Shown here: piece after piece, positions 6,362 to 11,591 of the stretch
Numbering within the stretch: the stretch's first letter is position 1
Layout of the letters: the number at the start of each line of letters is the position of its first letter
From: Candidatus Woesearchaeota archaeon CG07_land_8_20_14_0_80_44_23
Lineage (GTDB): Archaea > Nanobdellota > Nanobdellia > Woesearchaeales > 0-14-0-80-44-23
Reading direction: 5' to 3'
DNA: 12,686 bases
NCBI GenBank assembly: GCA_002779235.1
Contig: PEXD01000084.1
Coordinates: 1 to 12,686 of the forward strand
Notes under the pieces: model-generated
Told to the model about the DNA's origin: nothing
The model's database searches: none
The model's input: the letters and a program-made list of their open reading frames with translations, nothing else
Position numbers and translations under genes: made by a program

Positions 6362-6371
6362 TATTTATAAG
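6362..6371 (+). promoter_or_regulatory. Candidate TATA box of the radical SAM gene
   Basis: ATTTATAAGT lies about 36-45 bases before the ATG at 6407. A start near 6391 would leave a leader of about 16 bases containing the GGGGGGA ribosome binding site (6392-6398). Confidence 0.5.
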
Positions 6372-6406
6372 TATTATGCCTATAAGAGTCGGGGGGATAG
6401 ATTAGG

Positions 6407-7816
6407 ATGTTTGATAATGCAAAAAAGATGCTGATACGAAAGGCTATAATTTCTGCATCAGAGATGTCTGATGAGGGGCTTGTCAGTATTATAAGCCGCG
6501 GCGAGAGATTCTTTGTGAGGGACAGCACTATAAAAAAGCAGGTGGAGAGCGTAAAGAAGGCAATCATGAAAAACACGCCGACTGTGCAGATGGCTAGGAA
6601 CGCTATGCGCATGCTCTCTCCCAAGGCAAAGGAAAAGCTTGTGAACAACCTTCTCATAAATACCGCAATCCTGGGCAACCAGAAGAGGCACACCCTCGAG
6701 GAAAAGCTCGGCTTCGGGCTTCCCTGGTTCTTCGTGATAAGCCCGACTGCAAAGTGCAACCTCTCGTGCATCGGATGCTATGCTGGCGGATATCAGCAGA
6801 ATGAGGGGCTTCCATTTTCAGAAGTTGACAGGATATTCACAGAGGCAAAGCAGCTCGGAATATATTTCATAACAGTATCTGGCGGAGAGCCGTTTATCTG
6901 GCCTAAAATCTATGACTTGTTCAAGAAGCATGATGACATGTATTTCCAGGTGTATACAAACGGCACTATGCTGAACAAGAAGAATGCCAAAAGGTTGGCT
7001 GAGCTTGGAAATGTTGCACCTGGAATATCTATCGAGGGCTCCAGGGAAGAAACAGACAATAGAAGAGGAGCAGGCATATATGATAAAGTAATGGAAGCTA
7101 TGAATAATTTGACAGAAGCAGGAGTTCTCCACGGATTTTCAGTCACAATGACAAAACTCAACGCAGACACACTAACATCAGACGAATTCTACGACCAGAT
7201 GATTGCGAAGAAATGCTCTTTCGGCTGGCTGTTCCAGTATGTGCCAATAGGAAGGAAACCAGATGTTTCGCTGATGGCAACCCCTGAGCAGAGAAATGCC
7301 CTTCGCCTTAAGGTAAATGAAGTTAGGAATACAAAGCCAATATTCCTGGGCGACTTCTGGAATGACGGCGAGTATGTCGGCGGCTGCCTGGCAGGGGCAA
7401 GGCCCGGAGGATACTTTCACATAAACTGCGAGGGCGACGTTGAGCCGTGCGTCTTCCTGCAGTTCTCAGTGGACAATATAAGAAACAAGCACCTTCTGGA
7501 TGTCATGGAGTCGCCCTTCTTCAAGGCGCTGAGGCATGAGCAGCCCTACAATGAGAACGGGAACCTCCTAATGCCCTGCGCGCTCATTGACAACCCTGAG
7601 ATTCTGAGAAAAATTGTGAAGAAGTACAATGCAAAGCCCTCCTACAACAGCAGCCTTGATGTGGTAACAGATAAGGAGGTCACCGCTTTCCTCGACAGGT
7701 ATTCCAGGGACTTTAAGAATATCACAGACCCTGTGTGGGAAGAGATGAAGGGCAGGCATAAGCACTGGAAGGAATACTGGGGAAAGCTGACAGGAGAGGA
7801 TGAAAAAAAGGAATGA
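6407..7816 (+). CDS. Radical SAM enzyme with SPASM-like C-terminus
   Basis: A 469-residue protein. The SAM-binding iron-sulfur cluster motif CxxxCxxC is C117-NLS-C121-IG-C124-Y, followed by the GGEP motif (159-162) and the YTNGT strand (183-187). After the barrel, further cysteines at 327, 341, 348 and 391, in the pattern GGCLAG...INCEGDVEPCVF...MPC, resemble a SPASM/Twitch-type extension that holds auxiliary iron-sulfur clusters. The first 100 residues form an extra mainly helical domain (basic, with several Met) preceding FVISPTAKCNLSC. Such enzymes modify peptides, cofactors or lipids, but the substrate here cannot be told, and no precursor peptide or partner gene is adjacent. It appears to be a single-gene unit between a membrane protein and two tRNAs. 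It ends in a charged tail (GEDEKKE). Confidence 0.85.
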   Translation: MFDNAKKMLIRKAIISASEMSDEGLVSIISRGERFFVRDSTIKKQVESVKKAIMKNTPTVQMARNAMRMLSPKAKEKLVNNLLINTAILGNQKRHTLEEKLGFGLPWFFVISPTAKCNLSCIGCYAGGYQQNEGLPFSEVDRIFTEAKQLGIYFITVSGGEPFIWPKIYDLFKKHDDMYFQVYTNGTMLNKKNAKRLAELGNVAPGISIEGSREETDNRRGAGIYDKVMEAMNNLTEAGVLHGFSVTMTKLNADTLTSDEFYDQMIAKKCSFGWLFQYVPIGRKPDVSLMATPEQRNALRLKVNEVRNTKPIFLGDFWNDGEYVGGCLAGARPGGYFHINCEGDVEPCVFLQFSVDNIRNKHLLDVMESPFFKALRHEQPYNENGNLLMPCALIDNPEILRKIVKKYNAKPSYNSSLDVVTDKEVTAFLDRYSRDFKNITDPVWEEMKGRHKHWKEYWGKLTGEDEKKE

Positions 7817-7860
7817 ATTATTTTTTCTTATGATTCTTATTTCTGGCTTAAAACAAAAAC

Positions 7861-7870
7861 CTTTTATATG
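7861..7870 (+). promoter_or_regulatory. TATA box of the tRNA-Val/tRNA-Gly unit
   Basis: CTTTTATATG lies 36-45 bases before mature tRNA-Val. Transcription would begin near 7893, leaving a short 5' leader for RNase P. Confidence 0.55.
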
Positions 7871-7905
7871 AATCCAAAATAACCAAACACCGGCTAAGCC
7901 AGCCA

Positions 7906-7981
7906 GGGCTCGTGGTTTAGTGGTTATAACGCTGCCTTTACATGGCAGATGTCGCCGGTTCGAATCCGGCCGGGCCCACCA
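7906..7981 (+). tRNA. trnV: tRNA-Val (anticodon UAC), with encoded CCA
   Basis: The acceptor arms GGGCTCG (7906-7912) and CGGGCCC (7971-7977) pair over 7 bp. The anticodon stem CTGCC/GGCAG (7932-7936 and 7944-7948) encloses loop TTTACAT with anticodon TAC at 7939-7941. The T-arm is GCCGG-TTCGAAT-CCGGC (7954-7970). The discriminator A is at 7978 and the CCA end is encoded at 7979-7981, unlike in the two other tRNAs of this window. No intron. It is followed after 6 bases by tRNA-Gly, so the two are likely one transcript. Confidence 0.95.
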
Positions 7982-7987
7982 TTTGAT

Positions 7988-8058
7988 GCGGCAATAGTCT
8001 AGCGGTAGGACATGTCCCTGCCACGGACATAACCCGGGTCCGAATCCCGGTTGCCGCA
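7988..8058 (+). tRNA. trnG: tRNA-Gly (anticodon GCC)
   Basis: Acceptor arms GCGGCAA (7988-7994) and TTGCCGC (8051-8057) pair fully, with discriminator A at 8058. The anticodon stem TGTCC/GGACA (8013-8017 and 8025-8029) holds loop CTGCCAC with anticodon GCC at 8020-8022. The T-arm has the loop TCCGAAT, with C in place of the usual second T. No CCA is encoded and no intron is seen. Confidence 0.94.
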
Positions 8059-8065
8059 TTTTTTT
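8059..8065 (+). terminator. T-run terminator after tRNA-Gly
   Basis: Seven T in a row directly follow the discriminator base, a typical archaeal U-tract terminator for a short RNA unit. Confidence 0.55.
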
Positions 8066-8100
8066 CTTTACTGCAAAAATTTCTTTTACAAAAATACAAA

Positions 8101-8110
8101 AATTTAAAAG
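8101..8110 (+). promoter_or_regulatory. Candidate TATA box of scpA
   Basis: AATTTAAAAG is 25-34 bases before the ATG at 8135. This places the transcription start at or just before the start codon and predicts a leaderless mRNA; no ribosome binding site is present. Confidence 0.5.
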
Positions 8111-8134
8111 CATCAGCGTCAAGCATAAAGCAGC

Positions 8135-8989
8135 ATGGAAGAGAACAGGATTCTTGAGCTTCTGACAAATGATGACAATATCACCTGGCGGGCCATAATC
8201 TACGACCTCATGAAGAGTGAGAACATGAACCCCTGGGACATCAATGTCTCCCTAATAACAAAGAAATATATTGAGACAATGCGCCAGCTTCAGGTGATGA
8301 ATTTCCGCGTTTCTGGAAAGGTTGTGCTCGCAGCAGCAATCCTGGTCAGGATAAAATCTTCGCTGCTCATCGGCAGGGACATTGCAGAGCTGGACAGTCT
8401 GTTTGCCAGCGCCAGCCCCCTGGAAGAGGGCGAATTAGGAGCAGATGACTTCTACTCAGGGCTTGAGGGTGAGTATGCCGGTTCCTCACAGGAGCAGGAG
8501 CTGCCTTTGCTCTATCCCAGGACTCCCCAGCCGAGGAAGAGGAAAATCTCAATGTATGAGCTCATAAGCGCCCTCCAAAAGGCGCTCGAGGTAAAGCAGA
8601 GAAGGACCTTCAGAACCACGCTGCCGGAAATCTCGCTTCCAGAGAAAAGAGTGGACATCGCACTTCTCATAAACAATGTTTACTCAAGGGTGCAGGAGCT
8701 CATCTCCAAATTCAAAAGCAGCAGGGTCAAGTTCTCAGATGTTGTGCCTTCGGGAAAGAAGCAGGACAAGATTGACACCTTTGTGCCGCTGCTGCACCTC
8801 GCCACGCAGCAGAAGATTGACCTTTTTCAGAAGGAGCAGTTCGGCGAGATTGAGATAGCTTTATACAATGCTGCTGCAAGAAAGATTGTCGAGGAGGAGC
8901 TCGAAAAGATTGCCCTGGCCGAAAGTGAGAAAAAGCCGGCAAAAGGCAGGAAAGCAGCGGCACCGAGGAAAAAGACAATAGCGGCATAG
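8135..8989 (+). CDS. scpA: Segregation and condensation protein ScpA
   Basis: A 284-residue kleisin of the ScpA family, which bridges the SMC heads in chromosome condensation. The N-terminal domain has the hallmark NPWDINVSLITKKYIE (32-47) and the helix VVLAAAILVRIKSSLLI (63-79) that contacts the SMC neck. A flexible acidic linker (about 90-135) follows, then a helical segment, and a C-terminal winged helix with FVPLLHLATQQKIDLFQKEQFGEIEI (216-241) that binds the SMC cap. It ends in a basic Ala/Lys tail (about 266-284) that is longer than usual and might touch DNA (inference). SMC and ScpB are not in the window. The gene sits between tRNA genes and is probably transcribed alone from the box at 8101. 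Confidence 0.88.
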   Translation: MEENRILELLTNDDNITWRAIIYDLMKSENMNPWDINVSLITKKYIETMRQLQVMNFRVSGKVVLAAAILVRIKSSLLIGRDIAELDSLFASASPLEEGELGADDFYSGLEGEYAGSSQEQELPLLYPRTPQPRKRKISMYELISALQKALEVKQRRTFRTTLPEISLPEKRVDIALLINNVYSRVQELISKFKSSRVKFSDVVPSGKKQDKIDTFVPLLHLATQQKIDLFQKEQFGEIEIALYNAAARKIVEEELEKIALAESEKKPAKGRKAAAPRKKTIAA

Positions 8990-9009
8990 ATTTGATTATT
9001 TAAAGCAAA

Positions 9010-9020
9010 AATTTTAAAAA
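9010..9020 (+). promoter_or_regulatory. TATA box of tRNA-Glu
   Basis: AATTTTAAAAA lies 25-35 bases before the mature 5' end at 9045, so transcription may begin close to the tRNA's first base. Confidence 0.5.
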
Positions 9021-9044
9021 GCGGCTGCAAATTCCCCTCTAATT

Positions 9045-9230
9045 GCCCCGGTAGTGTAGCTCGGCCAATCATCCGGCCCTTTCGAGGCTGGGACACGGGT
9101 TCAAAACAAGCCTTTTCCTGCGGGAAAAGCCTTGAGGGAAATGCGGTTTTCTTCCCTTCGGGCGAAAACCTCGGAATTTTTCCTTCGGAAAAATCAAATG
9201 AAAAAGCTTGTGAAAGTCCCGTCCGGGGCA
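9045..9230 (+). tRNA. trnE: tRNA-Glu (anticodon UUC), interrupted by a T-loop intron
   Basis: Exon 1 is 9045-9105 and exon 2 is 9217-9230, together 75 bases. Acceptor arms GCCCCGG (9045-9051) and CCGGGGC (9223-9229) pair fully. The anticodon stem CGGCC/GGCTG (9074-9078 and 9086-9090) carries loop CTTTCGA with anticodon TTC at 9081-9083. T-stem arms ACGGG (9095-9099) and CCCGT (9218-9222) are separated by the intron; joining A9105 to T9217 restores a standard seven-base loop TTCAAAT. Discriminator A is at 9230 and CCA is not encoded. The tight fit of the spliced form argues against a pseudogene. Confidence 0.93.
9106..9216 (+). other. Archaeal BHB intron at tRNA-Glu position 59/60
   Basis: A 111-base intron whose ends form a canonical bulge-helix-bulge: the T-stem as outer helix, TTCA (9100-9103) paired with TGAA (9211-9214) as the 4-bp central helix, three-base bulges AAA (9104-9106) and AGT (9215-9217), and inner helix CAAGC/GCTTG (9107-9111 and 9206-9210). 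Cutting after the second base of each bulge gives exactly these boundaries. Inside are three hairpins: CTTTTCC-TGCG-GGAAAAG (9112-9129), GGTTTTC/GAAAACC (9145-9151 and 9164-9170), and ATTTTTCC-TTC-GGAAAAAT (9176-9194). Removal by the archaeal splicing endonuclease is expected. No open frame or box C/D guide is visible in it. Confidence 0.9.
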
Positions 9231-9231
9231 G

Positions 9232-9239
9232 TTATTTTT
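9232..9239 (+). terminator. T-rich terminator after tRNA-Glu
   Basis: TTATTTTT starts one base after the discriminator and is followed by more T-rich sequence, which suits archaeal U-tract termination. Confidence 0.4.
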
Positions 9240-9270
9240 AATTTGATTGAAAATATTTTTCATAGTAAGA

Positions 9271-9279
9271 TTTAAAAAT
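9271..9279 (+). promoter_or_regulatory. Candidate TATA box of the eL41 gene
   Basis: TTTAAAAAT is about 35-43 bases before the eL41 ATG. A start near 9300 would give a very short leader beginning next to the AGGAGGT ribosome binding site (9302-9308). Confidence 0.4.
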
Positions 9280-9313
9280 GGATTAAATGCCCCAGGTGTG
9301 CAGGAGGTTTTTT

Positions 9314-9418
9314 ATGAAGAGAAGCTCACGGCGTTGGAAGAAGAAGAGGCAGATGCGCTGGAAGTGGCAGCGAAAGAGGATGAAGAAGGAGAAGAGAAAG
9401 AGGAAGCTCAAGGTATAA
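9314..9418 (+). CDS. rpl41e: Ribosomal protein eL41 (34 residues)
   Basis: A 34-residue protein made almost wholly of Lys and Arg with Trp and Met: MKRSSRRWKKKRQMRWKWQR and then KRMKKEKRKRKLKV. From residue 14 onward (MRWKWQRKRMKKEKRKRK) it follows the eukaryotic and archaeal eL41 pattern MRxKWxxKRMRRLKRKRRK, a single helix at the subunit interface. The first 13 residues are an extra basic extension. A textbook ribosome binding site, AGGAGGT at 9302-9308, is 5 bases before the ATG, which favours this start over an in-frame ATG at 9287. It lies directly upstream of the uL1-uL10-P1 operon, which has its own TATA box. An overlapping 63-codon frame that yields an acidic Glu-rich peptide is its shadow. 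The assignment rests on a very short, low-complexity sequence, but context and start signals agree. Confidence 0.78.
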   Translation: MKRSSRRWKKKRQMRWKWQRKRMKKEKRKRKLKV

Positions 9419-9427
9419 ACCTAAAGC

Positions 9428-9437
9428 TTTATAAATA
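9428..9437 (+). promoter_or_regulatory. TATA box of the uL1-uL10-P1 operon
   Basis: TTTATAAATA is a good archaeal TATA box about 95 bases before the uL1 ATG. It predicts a start near 9460 and a leader of about 70 bases. Confidence 0.6.
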
Positions 9438-9473
9438 AGCAGTTTTTTCCATTTTTCACTAATAAAAAATTGA

Positions 9474-9518
9474 CGCCTCGCAAGGGGCGACCCAGGAACT
9501 ACTTGCCTCGGGCAGTAG
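9474..9518 (+). promoter_or_regulatory. Two-hairpin leader of uL1, possible feedback site
   Basis: Hairpin 1: CGCCTC-GCAA-GGGGCG (9474-9489), a 6-bp stem with a GNRA tetraloop. Hairpin 2: CTAC-T-TGCC-TCG-GGCA-GTAG (9499-9518), 8 bp with one bulged T; its last two bases overlap the AGGAGGG ribosome binding site (9517-9523). uL1 is known to repress its own mRNA in methanogens and bacteria; I could not match the known uL1 binding motif with certainty, so the regulatory role is inferred from structure and place. Confidence 0.5.
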
Positions 9519-9529
9519 GAGGGAGCATA

Positions 9530-10183
9530 ATGGACAAGGAAAGCGTTTTGAAGGCAATAAAACAGGCAAGACAGGACTCTAAAAAGAGGAAATTCAGCCA
9601 GAGCATTGATCTGATAATCACTGCCAAGGACATCGACCTGAAGAAGACAGAGAACCAGAAGGATATATTCGTGGCGATGAACTTCGCCCCGCCGAAGAAG
9701 CTGAAGATATGCGCGCTCGTCGGAGCAGAGGGCGTTGACGCTGCAGGGGACTGCGACAAGGTGATATTGCAGGACAGTTTCCCCGAGTATGAAAGGGATG
9801 AGAAGAAGGTGAAGAAGCTCGCAGTTGAGTATGATTTCTTCATTGCGCAGGCGAACATAATGCCGGCGGTTGCAAAGGTTTTTGGTAGAGTCCTTGGAAG
9901 GAGGGGAAAGATGCCGAATCCCAAGGCAGGATGCGTTGTCCCTCCAAAGACAAACCTCAAGCCGCTGGTGGAGAGGCTGCAGAAGAGCGTGGAGCTGAAG
10001 ATGAAGACAGCGCCCATGGTGCAGTGCAGGGTAGGCACAGAGGACATGAAGGATGAGGAAATCGCAGAGAACATACTAACTGTGTTCAACACGCTGCTGC
10101 ATGCGCTTCCAAACGAGCGCAACAACATCAAGTCAGTGATGCTCAAGACAACCATGGGCAAGCCTGAAAAGATTAACTTTTAA
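9530..10183 (+). CDS. rpl1: Ribosomal protein uL1
   Basis: A 217-residue protein of the large-subunit L1 stalk, which helps move deacylated tRNA out of the E site and often represses its own operon. Diagnostic features are the strand-helix pattern of domain I, the domain II segment with FGRVLGRRGKMPNPKAG (about residues 116-132), and the closing KTTMGKPEKI that completes domain I. The frame is open 20 codons further upstream (to 9470), but AGGAGGG at 9517-9523 stands 6 bases before the ATG at 9530, and the extra residues are encoded by the hairpin leader, so the shorter form is chosen. It is the first gene of uL1-uL10-P1. uL11, often placed before uL1 in archaea, is absent here. Confidence 0.95.
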   Translation: MDKESVLKAIKQARQDSKKRKFSQSIDLIITAKDIDLKKTENQKDIFVAMNFAPPKKLKICALVGAEGVDAAGDCDKVILQDSFPEYERDEKKVKKLAVEYDFFIAQANIMPAVAKVFGRVLGRRGKMPNPKAGCVVPPKTNLKPLVERLQKSVELKMKTAPMVQCRVGTEDMKDEEIAENILTVFNTLLHALPNERNNIKSVMLKTTMGKPEKINF

Positions 10184-10194
10184 GAGAGGTCATG

Positions 10195-10968
10195 ATGGCA
10201 CATGTAGCTAAATACAAAAAGGAAAGAGTGGAAGAGCTGGCAAAACTCATGGAGCAGTACCCTGCAGTGGGGCTGATAAACATGGAGCACCTGCCTGCGT
10301 CGCAGCTCCAGAAGATGAGGGGGCAGCTCAGGGAAAAGCTGCTCATTGTCATGAGCAAGAAGAACCTAATCAAGCTCGCGCTTGCCAAGAGCAAGAAGGG
10401 TGAGATGAAGGAGCTTGAAAAATATTTTGAGGGAATGCCCTGCCTGATATTCACAAGGGACTCCCCTTTCAGGGTGGCAGTCACTCTCAAGAGGAGCAAG
10501 TCAACTGCTGCTGCAAAGCCGGGACAGACAGCGCCCAGGGACCTTACAATCCAGGCAGGTCCTACGCCTTTCAGCCCGGGCCCGGTGCTCGGAGAGCTTG
10601 GGCAGATGGGAATAAAGGCAGGGGTTGAGAAGGGCAAGATTGTTATAAAGCAGGACAAGCTTGTTGCCAGGAAGGGTGAGAAGATAACCAAGCAGACAGC
10701 GGCAATCCTGCAGAAGTTCGGGATAGAGCCCATGGAGATAGGGCTGAACCTCGTGGCATTCTACGAAAACGGGCTCATCTACAACAGCGAAGTCCTTGAC
10801 ATAGACGACAAGAAGACGCAGGAGCAGCTGAGAAAGGCGGCATCCTGGGCATTCAACCTGGCAATGGAGGCCGGCTATCCCGCAAAAGAGACAATTTCAA
10901 TGCTGATAGGAAAGGCTTACAGGCAGGCAGAGGCAGTTCAGTCTGCTGCTAAGCCAGATAAGGAGTAA
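10195..10968 (+). CDS. rpl10: Ribosomal stalk base protein uL10 (P0), short form
   Basis: A 257-residue stalk base protein that binds 23S rRNA and carries P1 dimers, which recruit translation factors. The N-terminal rRNA-binding domain is clear (HVAKYKKERVEELAKLMEQYP, then MRGQLREKLLIVMSKKNLI), as is the inserted domain with AGPTPFSPGPVLGELGQMGI and the return to the core at EVGLN-like MEIGLNLVAFYENGLIY. After AFNLAMEAGYPAKET only one helix of the P1-binding spine remains (about residues 230-247) before the end KPDKE. Archaeal homologues are about 335-345 residues, with two further helices and an acidic tail ending in a GLxxLFG motif. The stop is followed by an intact P1 gene, so this is not a sequencing break. 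ATGATG offers two starts; the second fits GAGGT (10186-10190) better. Confidence 0.95.
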   Translation: MAHVAKYKKERVEELAKLMEQYPAVGLINMEHLPASQLQKMRGQLREKLLIVMSKKNLIKLALAKSKKGEMKELEKYFEGMPCLIFTRDSPFRVAVTLKRSKSTAAAKPGQTAPRDLTIQAGPTPFSPGPVLGELGQMGIKAGVEKGKIVIKQDKLVARKGEKITKQTAAILQKFGIEPMEIGLNLVAFYENGLIYNSEVLDIDDKKTQEQLRKAASWAFNLAMEAGYPAKETISMLIGKAYRQAEAVQSAAKPDKE

Positions 10969-10999
10969 ACAAAGGAGATATTTATCGGAGGTATCGAAA

Positions 11000-11296
11000 A
11001 TGGAATATGTGTACGCTGCAATGCTGCTCCATAAGGCAGGCAAGAAAGTCGACGAGAGCTCTGTGAAGAAGGTGCTTGAGGCGGCAGGCATATCGCCTGA
11101 CGAGACAAGGATAAAGGCGCTCGTTGCAAGCCTGGAAGGGGTTGACATTGACAAGGCAATAGAGACCGCGCAGGTTGTTGCTGCGGCAGTTCCTTCATCT
11201 TCAGCGCCTGCAAAGGAGGAGAAGAAGGCTGACAAGGAAGAGGAGAAGAAGACAGAGGAAATGGCTGCAGCAGGACTCGGAGCCCTGTTCGGCTAA
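11000..11296 (+). CDS. rpl12: Ribosomal stalk protein P1 (archaeal L12)
   Basis: A 98-residue acidic stalk protein; dimers attach to uL10, and the tail recruits GTPase factors. The N-terminal dimerisation domain starts with MEYVYAAMLLHKAGKKV and runs to about residue 58; it is followed by an Ala/Ser-rich hinge (60-70), a Lys/Glu stretch (71-86) and the conserved tail EEMAAAGLGALFG. Length and layout are typical for archaea. GGAGGT at 10987-10992 is 7 bases before the ATG. It is the last gene of the uL1-uL10-P1 operon, 31 bases after uL10. Because uL10 here lacks its own GLxxLFG tail, P1 would supply every factor-recruiting tail of this stalk. Confidence 0.96.
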   Translation: MEYVYAAMLLHKAGKKVDESSVKKVLEAAGISPDETRIKALVASLEGVDIDKAIETAQVVAAAVPSSSAPAKEEKKADKEEEKKTEEMAAAGLGALFG

Positions 11297-11303
11297 AATT
11301 TTG

Positions 11304-11375
11304 TCAAAAACCACCAGTCAAAGACTGATGGCATGAATGTTTAGTGGAAAAAAACAATTATTGTGTGGTTTTTGA
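11304..11375. repeat. Nested palindrome after P1, first of two
   Basis: Arms TCAAAAACCAC (11304-11314) and GTGGTTTTTGA (11365-11375) are an exact 11-base inverted repeat. Inside, CAGTC-AAA-GACTG (11315-11327) forms a further hairpin that can extend past a C-A mismatch through CCA/TGG. It starts 8 bases after the P1 stop and could act as a 3'-end structure. Confidence 0.7.
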
Positions 11376-11384
11376 GCACAATAA

Positions 11385-11449
11385 AACACTAAAAAATTCC
11401 GCTGGATTTTTGGTGCACCAAAAATTTGTTTCACAAATTTTTTAGTGTT
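11385..11449. repeat. Nested palindrome after P1, second of two
   Basis: Outer arms AACACTAAAAAATT (11385-11398) and AATTTTTTAGTGTT (11436-11449) match exactly over 14 bases. Inside is the perfect 20-base palindrome ATTTTTGGTGCACCAAAAAT (11406-11425), and an alternative hairpin AAAATTTG-TTTCA... wherein CAAATTTT (11421-11428 with 11434-11441) overlaps both. It begins 9 bases after the first element, the same tandem layout as at 3867-4049. Confidence 0.8.
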
Positions 11450-11512
11450 ACAATAGTATGTTATATTCACTATCCAAACCATTTATCAAAGATAAGTGGA
11501 ATTTTGTTGTTT

Positions 11513-11572
11513 TAATTATAGCAAATCATGTTAATAATCGGAACTTTGTTTCCTCTATAATTAGTGATTTGC
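11513..11572 (+). repeat. Two interleaved inverted repeats before the coiled-coil gene
   Basis: TAATTATAG (11513-11521) matches CTATAATTA (11555-11563), and GCAAATCA (11521-11528) matches TGATTTGC (11565-11572). The order is A-B-A'-B', with almost no linkers between A and B or A' and B', so as RNA the pairings would be alternatives and not a simple pseudoknot. The second arm ends 19 bases before the ATG at 11592. The rest of this 295-base gap is AT-rich and shows no gene. Confidence 0.6.
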
Positions 11573-11591
11573 TTATTAGGGCTGAGCGCTG

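Noticed and set aside
9045..9230. Degenerate tRNA or tRNA pseudogene
   Set aside because: All stems pair, the BHB motif is canonical, and splicing restores a standard T-loop.
9247..9438. A 63-codon acidic frame starting with TTG
   Set aside because: It runs through the eL41 gene in another frame; the Glu-rich sequence is the shadow of Lys/Arg codons, and it has no ribosome binding site.
9470..9529. A 20-residue N-terminal extension of uL1
   Set aside because: It would be encoded by the hairpin leader, while a strong ribosome binding site points to the ATG at 9530 and the family begins there.
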